64,000 bases of DNA, taken from Lasioglossum baleicum. Lineage: Eukaryota; Arthropoda; Insecta; Hymenoptera; Halictidae. Below the pieces are notes generated by a model. That model saw only the letters and a list, made by a program, of their open reading frames with translations, was not told where the DNA came from and did not search any database. Where the stretch lies: NCBI RefSeq assembly GCF_051020765.1, contig NW_027469181.1, forward strand, positions 62,001-126,000. The letters run 5' to 3'. Both the position numbers and the translations under genes were made by a program. Below are positions 45,201-58,446 of the stretch, piece by piece. Positions within the stretch are counted from its first letter, which is position 1; every line of letters begins with the position of its first letter.

Positions 45201-47720
45201 CGCAGGCTAGTCGAGCAAAAACACGTGCGAGGTTTTGTGGGATGCGCATGCGCAGGTTTTGTGGGATGCGCATGCGCAGGTTTTTTGGGATGCGCATGCG
45301 CAGGTTTTTGGGATGCGCATGCCTAGTCGAGCAAAAACACGTGCGAGAGGATGCATCCCGCAGGCTAGTCGAGCAAAAACACGTGCGAGAGGATGCATCC
45401 CGCAGGCTAGTCGAGTAAAAACACGTGAGAGAGGATGCATCCCGCAAGCTAGTCGAGTAAAAACACGTGCGAGAGGATGCATCCCTCAGGCTAGTCGAGT
45501 AAAAACACGTGCGAGGTTTTGTGGGATGCGCATGCGCAGGTTTTGTGGGATGCGCATTTGCAGGTTTTATGGGATGCGCATGGCTAGTCGAGCAAAAACA
45601 CGTGCGAGAGGATGCATCCCGCAGGCTAGTCGAGTAAAAACACGTGCGAGGTTTTGTGGGATGCGCATGCGCAGGTTTTTTGGGATGCGCATGCCTAGTC
45701 GAGCAAAAACACGTGCGAGAGGATGCGTCCCGCAGGCTAGACGAGCAAAAACACGTGCGAGAGGATGCATCCCGCATGCTAGTCGAGTAAAAACACGTGC
45801 AAGAGGATGCTTCCCGCAGGCTAGTCGAGTAAAAACACGTGCGAGAGGATGCATCCCGCATGCTAGTCGAGTAAAAACACGTGCGAGAGGATGCGTCCCG
45901 CAGGCTAGTCGAGTAAAAACACGTGCGAGGTTTTGTGGGATGCGCATGCGCAGGTTTTGTGGGATGCGCATTTGCAGGTTTTATGGGATGCGCATGGCTA
46001 GTCGAGCAAAAACACGTGCGAGAGGATGCATCCCGCAGTGTAGTCGAGTAAAAACACGTGCGAGAGGATGCATCCCGCAGGCTAGTCGAGTAAAAACACG
46101 TGGGAGGTTCTGTGGGATGCGCATGCGCAGGTTTTTTGGGATGCGCATAGCTAGTCGAGCAAATACACGTGCGAGAGGATGGATCCCGCAGGGTAGTCGA
46201 GTAAAAACACGTGCGAGAGGATGCATCCCGCATGCTAGTCGAGTAAAAACACGTGCAAGAGGATGCTTCCCGCAGGCTAGTCGAGTAAAAACACGTGCGA
46301 GATGATGCATCCCGCAGGCTAGTCGAGTAAAAACACGTGCGAGAGGATGCGTCCCGCAGGCTAGTCGAGTAAAAACACGTGCGAGGTTTTGTGGGATGCG
46401 CATGCGCAGGTTTTGTGGGATGCGCATGCGCAGGTTTTTTGGGATGCGCATGCGCAGGTTTTTTGGGATGCGCATGCCTAGTCGAGCAAAAACACGTGCG
46501 AAAGGATGCATCCCGCAGGCTAGTCGAGCACAAACACGTGCGAGGTTTTGTGGGATGCGCATGCGCAGGTTTTGTGGGATGCGCATGCGCAGATTTTTTG
46601 GGATGCGCATGCGCAGGTTTTTTGGGATGCGCATGGCTAGTCGAGCAAAAACACGTGCGAGAGGATGCATCCCGCAGGCTAGTCGAGTAAAAACACGTGC
46701 GAGGTTTTGTGGGATGCGCATGCGCAGGTTTTGTGGGATGCGCATTTGCAGGTTTTATGGGATGCGCATGGCTAGTCGAGCAAAAACACGTGCGAGAGGA
46801 TGCATCCCGCAGTGTAGTCGAGTAAAAACACGTGCGAGAGGATGCATCCCGCAGGCTAGTCGAGTAAAAACACGTGGGAGGTTCTGTGGGATGCGCATGC
46901 GCAGGTTTTTTGGGATGCGCATGGCTAGTCGAGCAAATACACGTGCGAGAGGATGGATCCCGCAGGGTAGTCGAGTAAAAACACGTGCGAGAGGATGCAT
47001 CCCGCATGCTAGTCGAGTAAAAACACGTGCAAGAGGATGCTTCCCGCAGGCTAGTCGAGTAAAAACACGTGCGAGATGATGCATCCCGCAGGCTAGTCGA
47101 GTAAAAACACGTGCGAGAGGATGCGTCCCGCAGGCTAGTCGAGTAAAAACACGTGCGAGGTTTTGTGGGATGCGCATGCGCAGGTTTTGTGGGATGCGCA
47201 TGAGCAGGTTTTTTGGGATGCGCATGCGCAGGTTTTTTGGGATGCGCATGCCTAGTCGAGCAAAAACACGTGCGAAAGGATGCATCCCGCAGGCTAGTCG
47301 AGCACAAACACGTGCGAGGTTTTGTGGGATGCGCATGCGCAGGTTTTGTGGGATGCGCATGCGCAGGTTTTTTGGGATGCGCATGCGCAGGTTTTTTGGG
47401 ATGCGCATGCCTAGTCGAGCAAAAACACGTGCGAGAGGATGCATCCCGCAGGCTAGTCGAGCAAAAACACGTGCGAGAGGATGCATCCCGCAGGCTAGTC
47501 GAGTAAAAACACGTGCGAAAGGATGCATCCCGCAGGCTAGTCGAGCACAAACACGTGCGAGGTTTTGTGGGATGCGCATGCGCAGGTTTTGTGGGATGCG
47601 CATGCGCAGATTTTTTGGGATGCGCATGCGCAGGTTTTTTGGGATGCGCATGGCTAGCCGAGCAAAAACACGTGCGAGAGGATGCATCCCGCAGGCTAGT
47701 CGAGTAAAAACACGTGCGAG
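42295..47720. repeat. 5.7 kb super-repeat, copy 2
   Basis: Follows 36,452 onward at offset 5843 to ~46,580, then loses 243 bp (three A units plus one 117-bp cassette) and continues at offset 5600 to ~47,720. The five-T B unit is at ~45,306. It also carries gcatagctag at ~46,148, a private change from gcatggctag. Confidence 0.88.
43107..44132. repeat. 513-bp tandem duplication inside super-repeat 2
   Basis: 43,107-43,619 and 43,620-44,132 repeat the 37,264-38,289 pair at offset 5843, so the 513-bp duplication came before the 5.8 kb one. Confidence 0.85.
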
Positions 47721-50415
47721 GTTTTGTGGGATGTGCATGCGCAGGTTTTTTGGGATGCGCATGCCTAGTCGAGCAAAAACACGTGCGAGAGGATGCGTCC
47801 CGCAGGCTAGACGAGCAAAAACACGTGCGAGAGGATGCATCCCGCATGCTAGTCGAGTAAAAACACGTGCAAGAGGATGCTTCCCGCAGGCTAGTCGAGT
47901 AAAAACACGTGATAGAGGATGCATCCCGCATGCTAGTCGAGTAAAAACACGTGCGAAAGGATGCATCCCGCAGGCTAGTCGAGCACAAACACGTGCGAGG
48001 TTTTGTGGGATGCGCATGCCTAGTCGAGCAAAAACACGTGCGAGAGGATGCATCCCGCAGGCTAGTCGAGCAAAAACACGTGCAAGAGGATGCATCCCGC
48101 AGGCTAGTCGAGCAAAAACACATGCGAGAGGATGCATCCCGCAGGCTAGTCGAGTAAAAACACGTGCGAGGTTTTGTGGGATGCGCATGCGCAGGTTTTT
48201 TGGGATGCGCATGCCTAGTCGAGCAAAAACACGTGCGAGAGGATGCATCCCGCAGGCTAGTCGAGCAAAAACACGTGCGAGAGGATGCATCCCGCAGGCT
48301 AGTCGAGTAAAAACACGTGCGAAAGGATGCATCCCGCAGGCTAGTCGAGCACAAACACGTGCGAGGTTTTGTGGGATGCGCATGCGCAGGTTTTGTGGGA
48401 TGCGCATGCGCAGATTTTTTGGGATGCGCATGCGCAGGTTTTTTGGGATGCGCATGGCTAGTCGAGCAAAAACACGTGCGAGAGGATGCATCCCGCAGGC
48501 TAGTCGAGTAAAAACACGTGCGAGGTTTTGTGGGATGCGCATGCGCAGGTTTTTTGGGATGCGCATGCCTAGTCGAGCAAAAACACGTGCGAGAGGATGC
48601 GTCCCGCAGGCTAGACGAGCAAAAACACGTGCGAGAGGATGCATCCCGCATGCTAGTCGAGTAAAAACACGTGCAAGAGGATGCTTCCCGCAGGCTAGTC
48701 GAGTAAAAACACGTGATAGAGGATGCATCCCGCATGCTAGTCGAGTAAAAACACGTGCGAGAGGATGCGTCCCGCAGGCTAGTCGAGCAAAAACATGTGC
48801 GAGAGGATGCATCCCGCAGGCTAGTCGAGCAAAAACACGTGCGAGGTTTTGTGGGATGCGCATGCGCAGGTTTTGTGGGATGCGCATGCGCAGGTTTTTT
48901 GGGATGCGCATGCGCAGGTTTTTTGGGATGCGCATGCCTAGTCGAGCAAAAACACGTGCGAGAGGATGCATCCCGCAGGCTAGTCGAGCAAAAACACGTG
49001 CGAGAGGATGCATCCCGCAGGCTAGTCGAGTAAAAACACGTGAGAGAGGATGCATCCCGCATGCTAGTCGAGTAAAAACACGTGCGAGAGGATGCGTCCC
49101 GCAGGCTAGTCGAGCAAAAACATGTGCGAGAGGATGCATCCCGCAGGCTAGTCGAGCAAAAACACGTGCGAGGTTTTGTGGGATGCGCATGCGCAGGTTT
49201 TGTGGGATGCGCATGCGCAGGTTTTTTGGGATGCGCATGCGCAGGTTTTTGGGATGCGCATGCCTAGTCGAGCAAAAACACGTGCGAGAGGATGCATCCC
49301 GCAGGCTAGTCGAGCAAAAACACGTGCGAGAGGATGCATCCCGCAGGCTAGTCGAGTAAAAACACGTGAGAGAGGATGCATCCCGCAAGCTAGTCGAGTA
49401 AAAACACGTGCGAGAGGATGCATCCCTCAGGCTAGTCGAGTAAAAACACGTGCGAGGTTTTGTGGGATGCGCATGCGCAGGTTTTGTGGGATGCGCATTT
49501 GCAGGTTTTATGGGATGCGCATGGCTAGTCGAGCAAAAACACGTGCGAGAGGATGCATCCCGCAGGCTAGTCGAGTAAAAACACGTGCGAGGTTTTGTGG
49601 GATGCGCATGCGCAGGTTTTTTGGGATGCGCATGCCTAGTCGAGCAAAAACACGTGCGAGAGGATGCGTCCCGCAGGCTAGACGAGCAAAAACACGTGCG
49701 AGAGGATGCATCCCGCATGCTAGTCGAGTAAAAACACGTGCAAGAGGATGCTTCCCGCAGGCTAGTCGAGTAAAAACACGTGCGAGAGGATGCATCCCGC
49801 ATGCTAGTCGAGTAAAAACACGTGCGAGAGGATGCGTCCCGCAGGCTAGTCGAGTAAAAACACGTGCGAGGTTTTGTGGGATGCGCATGCGCAGGTTTTG
49901 TGGGATGCGCATTTGCAGGTTTTATGGGATGCGCATGGCTAGTCGAGCAAAAACACGTGCGAGAGGATGCATCCCGCAGTGTAGTCGAGTAAAAACACGT
50001 GCGAGAGGATGCATCCCGCAGGCTAGTCGAGTAAAAACACGTGGGAGGTTCTGTGGGATGCGCATGCGCAGGTTTTTTGGGATGCGCATGGCTAGTCGAG
50101 CAAATACACGTGCGAGAGGATGGATCCCGCAGGGTAGTCGAGTAAAAACACGTGCGAGAGGATGCATCCCGCATGCTAGTCGAGTAAAAACACGTGCAAG
50201 AGGATGCTTCCCGCAGGCTAGTCGAGTAAAAACACGTGCGAGATGATGCATCCCGCAGGCTAGTCGAGTAAAAACACGTGCGAGAGGATGCGTCCCGCAG
50301 GCTAGTCGAGTAAAAACACGTGCGAGGTTTTGTGGGATGCGCATGCGCAGGTTTTGTGGGATGCGCATGCGCAGGTTTTTTGGGATGCGCATGCGCAGGT
50401 TTTTTGGGATGCGCA
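46647..50415. repeat. 3.77 kb super-repeat, copy 2
   Basis: Copy of 32,190-35,958, including the five-T B unit (~49,249). Only the T at 47,734 was seen to differ. It lies next to, but differs from, the 42.3-47.7 kb copy by lacking the 513-bp duplication. Confidence 0.9.
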
Positions 50416-52020
50416 TGGCTAGTCGAGCAAAAACACGTGCGAGAGAATGCATCCCGCAGGGTAGTCGAGCACAAACACGTGCGAGGTTTTGTGGGATGCG
50501 CATGCGCAGGTTTTGTGGGATGCGCATGCGCAGATTTTTTGGGATGCGCATGCGCAGGTTTTTTGGGATGCGCATGGCTAGTCGAGCAAAAACACGTGCG
50601 AGAGGATGCATCCCGCAGGCTAGTCGAGTAAAAACACGTGCGAGGTTTTGTGGGATGCGCATGCGCAGGTTTTGTGGGATGCGCATGCGCAGGTTTTTTG
50701 GGATGCGCATGCGCAGGTTTTTTGGGATGCGCATGCCTAGTCGAGCAAAAACACGTGCGAGAGGATGCATCCCGCAGGCTAGTCGAGCAAAAACACGTGC
50801 GAGAGGATGCATCCCGCAGGCTAGTCGAGTAAAAACACGTGCGAAAGGATGCATCCCGCAGGCTAGTCGAGCACAAACACGTGCGAGGTTTTGTGGGATG
50901 CGCATGCGCAGGTTTTGTGGGATGCGCATGCGCAGATTTTTTGGGATGCGCATGCGCAGGTTTTTTGGGATGCGCATGGCTAGTCGAGCAAAAACACGTG
51001 CGAGAGGATGCATCCCGCAGGCTAGTCGAGTAAAAACACGTGCGAGGTTTTGTGGGATGCGCATGCGCAGGTTTTTTGGGATGCGCATGCCTAGTCGAGC
51101 AAAAACACGTGCGAGAGGATGCGTCCCGCAGGCTAGACGAGCAAAAACACGTGCGAGAGGATGCATCCCGCATGCTAGTCGAGTAAAAACACGTGCAAGA
51201 GGATGCTTCCCGCAGGCTAGTCGAGTAAAAACACGTGCGAGATGATGCATCCCGCAGGCTAGTCGAGTAAAAACACGTGCGAGAGGATGCGTCAAGCAGG
51301 CTAGTCGAGTAAAAACACGTGCAAGAGGATGCTTCCCGCAGGCTAGTCGAGTAAAAACACGTGATAGAGGATGCATCCCGCATGCTAGTCGAGTAAAAAC
51401 AAGTGCGAAAGGATGCATCCCGCAGGCTAGTCGAGCACAAACACGTGCGAGGTTTTGTGGGATGCGCATGCCTAGTCGAGCAAAAACACGTGCGAGAGGA
51501 TGCATCCCGCAGGCTAGTCGAGCAAAAACACGTGCAAGAGGGTGCATCCCGCAGGCTAGTCGAGCAAAAACACATGCGAGAGGATGCATCCCGCAGGCTA
51601 GTCGAGTAAAAACACGTGCGAGGTTTTGTGGGATGCGCATGCGCAGGTTTTTTGGGATGCGCATGCCTAGTCGAGCAAAAACACGTGCGAGAGGATGCAT
51701 CCCGCAGGCTAGTCGAGCAAAAACACGTGCGAGAGGATGCATCCCGCAGGCTAGTCGAGTAAAAACACGTGCGAAAGGATGCATCCCGCAGGCTAGTCGA
51801 GCACAAACACGTGCGAGGTTTTGTGGGATGCGCATGCGCAGGTTTTGTGGGATGCGCATGCGCAGATTTTTTGGGATGCGCATGCGCAGGTTTTTTGGGA
51901 TGCGCATGGCTAGTCGAGCAAAAACACGTGCGAGAGGATGCATCCCGCAGGCTAGTCGAGTAAAAACACGTGCGAGGTTTTGTGGGATGCGCATGCGCAG
52001 GTTTTTTGGGATGCGCATGC

Positions 52021-55000
52021 CTAGTCGAGCAAAAACACGTGCGAGAGGATGCGTCCCGCAGGCTAGACGAGCAAAAACACGTGCGAGAGGATGCATCCCG
52101 CATGCTAGTCGAGTAAAAACACGTGCGAGGTTTTGTGGGATGCGCATGCGCAGGTTTTTTGGGATGCGCATGCCTAGTCGAGCAAAAACACGTGCGAGAG
52201 GATGCGTCCCGCAGGCTAGACGAGCAAAAACACGTGCGAGAGGATGCATCCCGCATGCTAGTCGAGTAAAAACACGTGCAAGAGGATGCTTCCCGCAGGC
52301 TAGTCGAGTAAAAACACGTGATAGAGGATGCATCCCGCATGCTAGTCGAGTAAAAACACGTGCGAAAGGATGCATCCCGCAGGCTAGTCGAGCACAAACA
52401 CGTGCGAGGTTTTGTGGGATGCGCATGCCTAGTCGAGCAAAAACACGTGCGAGAGGATGCGTCCCGCAGGCTAGACGAGCAAAAACACGTGCGAGAGGAT
52501 GCATCCCGCATGCTAGTCGAGTAAAAACACGTGCAAGAGGATGCTTCCCGCAGGCTAGTCGAGTAAAAACACGTGATAGAGGATGCATCCCGCATGCTAG
52601 TCGAGTAAAAACACGTGCGAGAGGATGCGTCCCGCAGGCTAGTCGAGCAAAAACATGTGCGAGAGGATGCATCCCGCAGGCTAGTCGAGCAAAAACACGT
52701 GCGAGGTTTTGTGGGATGCGCATGCGCAGGTTTTGTGGGATGCGCATGCGCAGGTTTTTTGGGATGCGCATGCGCAGGTTTTTTGGGATGCGCATGCCTA
52801 GTCGAGCAAAAACACGTGCGAGAGGATGCATCCCGCAGGCTAGTCGAGCAAAAACACGTGCGGGAGGATGCATCCCGCAGGCTAGTCGAGTAAAAACACG
52901 TGAGAGAGGATGCATCCCGCAAGCTAGTCAAGTAAAAACACGTGCGAGAGGATGCATCCCGCAGGCTAGTCGAGTAAAAACACGTGCGAGGTTTTGTGGG
53001 ATGCGCATGCGCAGGTTTTGTGGGATGCGCATTTGCAGGTTTTATGGGATGCGCATGGCTAGTCGAGCAAAAACACGTGCGAGAGGATGCATCCCGCAGG
53101 CTAGTCGAGTAAAAACACGTGCGAGGTTTTGTGGGATGCGCATGCGCAGGTTTTTTGGGATGCGCATGCCTAGTCGAGCAAAAACACGTGCGAGAGGATG
53201 CGTCCCGCAGGCTAGACGAGCAAAAACACGTGCGAGAGGATGCATCCCGCATGCTAGTCGAGTAAAAACACGTGCAAGAGGATGCTTCCCGCAGGCTAGT
53301 CGAGTAAAAACACGTGCGAGAGGATGCATCCCGCATGCTAGTCGAGTAAAAACACGTGCGAGAGGATGCGTCCCGCAGGCTAGTCGAGCAAAAACATGTG
53401 CGGGAGGATGCATCCCGCAGGCTAGTCGAGCAAAAACACGTGCGAGGTTTTGTAGGATGCGCATGCGCAGGTTTTGTGGGATGCGCATGCGCAGGTTTTT
53501 TGGGATGCGCATGCGCAGGTTTTTTGGGATGCGCATGCGCAGGTTTTTTGGGATGCGCATGCCTAGTCGAGCAAAAACACGTGCGAGAGGATGCATCCCG
53601 CAGGCTAGTCGAGCAAAAACACGTGCGAGAGGATGCATCCCGCAGGCTAGTCGAGTAAAAACACGTGAGAGAGGATGCATCCCGCAAGCTAGTCGAGTAA
53701 AAACACGTGCGAGAGGATGCATCCCGCAGGCTAGTCGAGTAAAAACACGTGCGAAAGGATGCATCCCGCAGGCTAGTCGAGCACAAACACGTGCGAGGTT
53801 TTGTGGGATGCGCATGCGCAGGTTTTGTGGGATGCGCATGCGCAGGTTTTTTGGGATGCGCATGGCTAGTCGAGCAAAAACACGTGCGAGAGAATGCATC
53901 CCGCAGGGTGGTCGAGTAAAAACACGTGCGAGAGGATGTATCCCGCAGGCTAGTCGAGTAAAAACACGTGCGAGAGGATGCATCCCGCAGGCTAGTCGAG
54001 TAAAAACACGTGCGAAAGGATGCATCCCGCAGGCTAGTCGAGCACAAACACGTGCGAGGTTTTGTGGGATGCGCATGCGCAGGTTTTGTGGGATGCGCAT
54101 GCGCAGATTTTTTGGGATGCGCATGCGCAGGTTTTTTGGGATGCGCATGGCTAGTCGAGCAAAAACACGTGCGAGAGGATGCATCCCGCAGGCTAGTCAA
54201 GTAAAAACACGTGCGAGGTTTTGTGGGATGCGCATGCGCAGGTTTTGTGGGATGCGCATGCGCAGGTTTTTTGGGATGCGCATGCGCAGGTTTTTTGGGA
54301 TGCGCATGCCTAGTCGAGCAAAAACACGTGCGAAAGGATGCATCCCGCAGGCTAGTCGAGCACAAACACGTGCGAGGTTTTGTGGGATGCGCATGCGCAG
54401 GTTTTTTGGGATGCGCATGCGCAGGTTTTTTGGGATGCGCATGGCTAGTCGAGCAAAAACACGTGCGAGAGGATGCATCCCGCAGGCTAGTCGAGTAAAA
54501 ACACGTGCGAGGTTTTGTGGGATGCGCATGCGCAGGTTTTGTGGGATGCGCATGCGCAGGTTTTTTGGGATGCTCATGCGCAGGTTTTTTGGGATGCGCA
54601 TGCCTAGTCGAGCAAAAACACGTGCGAAAGGATGCATCCCGCAGGCTAGTCGAGCACAAACACGTGCGAGGTTTTGTGGGATGCGCATGCGCAGGTTTTT
54701 TGGGATGCGCATGCGCAGGTTTTTTGGGATGCGCATGGCTAGTCGAGCAAAAACACGTGCGAGAGAATGCATCCCGCAGGGTAGTCGAGCACAAACACGT
54801 GCGAGGTTTTGTGGGATGCGCATGCGCAGGTTTTGTGGGATGCGCATGCGCAGATTTTTTGGGATGCGCATGCGCAGGTTTTTTGGGATGCGCATGGCTA
54901 GTCGAGCAAAAACACGTGCGAGAGGATGCATCCCGCAGGCTAGTCGAGTAAAAACACGTGCGAGGTTTTGTGGGATGCGCATGCGCAGGTTTTGTGGGAT

Positions 55001-55056
55001 GCGCATGCGCAGGTTTTTTGGGATGCGCATGCGCAGGTTTTTTGGGATGCGCATGG
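52021..55056. repeat. 3036-bp tandem duplication, copy 1
   Basis: Matched base for base at offset 3036 as far as I can see, apart from T at 54,574 (gatgctcatg) against G at 57,610. Left border: 52,020 is C and 55,056 is G, with identity after. Confidence 0.9.
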
Positions 55057-58000
55057 CTAGTCGAGCAAAAACACGTGCGAGAGGATGCGTCCCGCAGGCT
55101 AGACGAGCAAAAACACGTGCGAGAGGATGCATCCCGCATGCTAGTCGAGTAAAAACACGTGCGAGGTTTTGTGGGATGCGCATGCGCAGGTTTTTTGGGA
55201 TGCGCATGCCTAGTCGAGCAAAAACACGTGCGAGAGGATGCGTCCCGCAGGCTAGACGAGCAAAAACACGTGCGAGAGGATGCATCCCGCATGCTAGTCG
55301 AGTAAAAACACGTGCAAGAGGATGCTTCCCGCAGGCTAGTCGAGTAAAAACACGTGATAGAGGATGCATCCCGCATGCTAGTCGAGTAAAAACACGTGCG
55401 AAAGGATGCATCCCGCAGGCTAGTCGAGCACAAACACGTGCGAGGTTTTGTGGGATGCGCATGCCTAGTCGAGCAAAAACACGTGCGAGAGGATGCGTCC
55501 CGCAGGCTAGACGAGCAAAAACACGTGCGAGAGGATGCATCCCGCATGCTAGTCGAGTAAAAACACGTGCAAGAGGATGCTTCCCGCAGGCTAGTCGAGT
55601 AAAAACACGTGATAGAGGATGCATCCCGCATGCTAGTCGAGTAAAAACACGTGCGAGAGGATGCGTCCCGCAGGCTAGTCGAGCAAAAACATGTGCGAGA
55701 GGATGCATCCCGCAGGCTAGTCGAGCAAAAACACGTGCGAGGTTTTGTGGGATGCGCATGCGCAGGTTTTGTGGGATGCGCATGCGCAGGTTTTTTGGGA
55801 TGCGCATGCGCAGGTTTTTTGGGATGCGCATGCCTAGTCGAGCAAAAACACGTGCGAGAGGATGCATCCCGCAGGCTAGTCGAGCAAAAACACGTGCGGG
55901 AGGATGCATCCCGCAGGCTAGTCGAGTAAAAACACGTGAGAGAGGATGCATCCCGCAAGCTAGTCAAGTAAAAACACGTGCGAGAGGATGCATCCCGCAG
56001 GCTAGTCGAGTAAAAACACGTGCGAGGTTTTGTGGGATGCGCATGCGCAGGTTTTGTGGGATGCGCATTTGCAGGTTTTATGGGATGCGCATGGCTAGTC
56101 GAGCAAAAACACGTGCGAGAGGATGCATCCCGCAGGCTAGTCGAGTAAAAACACGTGCGAGGTTTTGTGGGATGCGCATGCGCAGGTTTTTTGGGATGCG
56201 CATGCCTAGTCGAGCAAAAACACGTGCGAGAGGATGCGTCCCGCAGGCTAGACGAGCAAAAACACGTGCGAGAGGATGCATCCCGCATGCTAGTCGAGTA
56301 AAAACACGTGCAAGAGGATGCTTCCCGCAGGCTAGTCGAGTAAAAACACGTGCGAGAGGATGCATCCCGCATGCTAGTCGAGTAAAAACACGTGCGAGAG
56401 GATGCGTCCCGCAGGCTAGTCGAGCAAAAACATGTGCGGGAGGATGCATCCCGCAGGCTAGTCGAGCAAAAACACGTGCGAGGTTTTGTAGGATGCGCAT
56501 GCGCAGGTTTTGTGGGATGCGCATGCGCAGGTTTTTTGGGATGCGCATGCGCAGGTTTTTTGGGATGCGCATGCGCAGGTTTTTTGGGATGCGCATGCCT
56601 AGTCGAGCAAAAACACGTGCGAGAGGATGCATCCCGCAGGCTAGTCGAGCAAAAACACGTGCGAGAGGATGCATCCCGCAGGCTAGTCGAGTAAAAACAC
56701 GTGAGAGAGGATGCATCCCGCAAGCTAGTCGAGTAAAAACACGTGCGAGAGGATGCATCCCGCAGGCTAGTCGAGTAAAAACACGTGCGAAAGGATGCAT
56801 CCCGCAGGCTAGTCGAGCACAAACACGTGCGAGGTTTTGTGGGATGCGCATGCGCAGGTTTTGTGGGATGCGCATGCGCAGGTTTTTTGGGATGCGCATG
56901 GCTAGTCGAGCAAAAACACGTGCGAGAGAATGCATCCCGCAGGGTGGTCGAGTAAAAACACGTGCGAGAGGATGTATCCCGCAGGCTAGTCGAGTAAAAA
57001 CACGTGCGAGAGGATGCATCCCGCAGGCTAGTCGAGTAAAAACACGTGCGAAAGGATGCATCCCGCAGGCTAGTCGAGCACAAACACGTGCGAGGTTTTG
57101 TGGGATGCGCATGCGCAGGTTTTGTGGGATGCGCATGCGCAGATTTTTTGGGATGCGCATGCGCAGGTTTTTTGGGATGCGCATGGCTAGTCGAGCAAAA
57201 ACACGTGCGAGAGGATGCATCCCGCAGGCTAGTCAAGTAAAAACACGTGCGAGGTTTTGTGGGATGCGCATGCGCAGGTTTTGTGGGATGCGCATGCGCA
57301 GGTTTTTTGGGATGCGCATGCGCAGGTTTTTTGGGATGCGCATGCCTAGTCGAGCAAAAACACGTGCGAAAGGATGCATCCCGCAGGCTAGTCGAGCACA
57401 AACACGTGCGAGGTTTTGTGGGATGCGCATGCGCAGGTTTTTTGGGATGCGCATGCGCAGGTTTTTTGGGATGCGCATGGCTAGTCGAGCAAAAACACGT
57501 GCGAGAGGATGCATCCCGCAGGCTAGTCGAGTAAAAACACGTGCGAGGTTTTGTGGGATGCGCATGCGCAGGTTTTGTGGGATGCGCATGCGCAGGTTTT
57601 TTGGGATGCGCATGCGCAGGTTTTTTGGGATGCGCATGCCTAGTCGAGCAAAAACACGTGCGAAAGGATGCATCCCGCAGGCTAGTCGAGCACAAACACG
57701 TGCGAGGTTTTGTGGGATGCGCATGCGCAGGTTTTTTGGGATGCGCATGCGCAGGTTTTTTGGGATGCGCATGGCTAGTCGAGCAAAAACACGTGCGAGA
57801 GAATGCATCCCGCAGGGTAGTCGAGCACAAACACGTGCGAGGTTTTGTGGGATGCGCATGCGCAGGTTTTGTGGGATGCGCATGCGCAGATTTTTTGGGA
57901 TGCGCATGCGCAGGTTTTTTGGGATGCGCATGGCTAGTCGAGCAAAAACACGTGCGAGAGGATGCATCCCGCAGGCTAGTCGAGTAAAAACACGTGCGAG

Positions 58001-58092
58001 GTTTTGTGGGATGCGCATGCGCAGGTTTTGTGGGATGCGCATGCGCAGGTTTTTTGGGATGCGCATGCGCAGGTTTTTTGGGATGCGCATGC
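55057..58092. repeat. 3036-bp tandem duplication, copy 2
   Basis: Same content as copy 1, including the acatgtgcggg unit and the five-B cassette after gttttgtagg. The right border is at ~58,092, where the cassette exit is gcatgcc instead of gcatggc. Confidence 0.9.
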
Positions 58093-58446
58093 CTAGTCGA
58101 GCAAAAACACGTGCGAAAGGATGCATCCCGCAGGCTAGTCGAGCACAAACACGTGCGAGGTTTTGTGGGATGCGCATGCGCAGGTTTTTTGGGATGCGCA
58201 TGCGCAGGTTTTTTGGGATGCGCATGGCTAGTCGAGCAAAAACACGTGCGAGAGAATGCATCCCGCAGGGTAGTCGAGCACAAACACGTGCGAGGTTTTG
58301 TGGGATGCGCATGCGCAGGTTTTGTGGGATGCGCATGCGCAGATTTTTTGGGATGCGCATGCGCAGGTTTTTTGGGATGCGCATGGCTAGTCGAGCAAAA
58401 ACACGTGCGAGAGGATGCATCCCGCAGGCTAGTCGAGTAAAAACAC
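57541..58446. repeat. 453-bp tandem duplication
   Basis: 57,541-57,993 and 57,994-58,446 have the same order: four-B cassette, gaaagg unit, gagcacaaac cassette of three B units, gagagaatgc unit, gagcacaaac cassette with attttttggg, and an A unit. The same 453-bp order is single at 54,505 and 62,146. Confidence 0.85.

Larger units (their letters stand above)
26051..50300. repeat. Domain III of the array
   Basis: New linked variants appear abruptly: gcgtccc followed by ctagacgag (first at 26,092), gtgcaag with gcttccc between cgcatg units, caaatacacg with gatggatccc, gtgggaggttctg and cgcagtgtag. The cgcagtgtag mark occurs about 11 times between 26.96 and 49.98 kb and nowhere else in the window. 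The gatgagcagg B variant occurs at ~27,351, 28,386, 32,737, 36,945, 41,594, 42,788 and 47,194, giving super-repeat spacings of roughly 1.0-4.6 kb. Confidence 0.85.
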
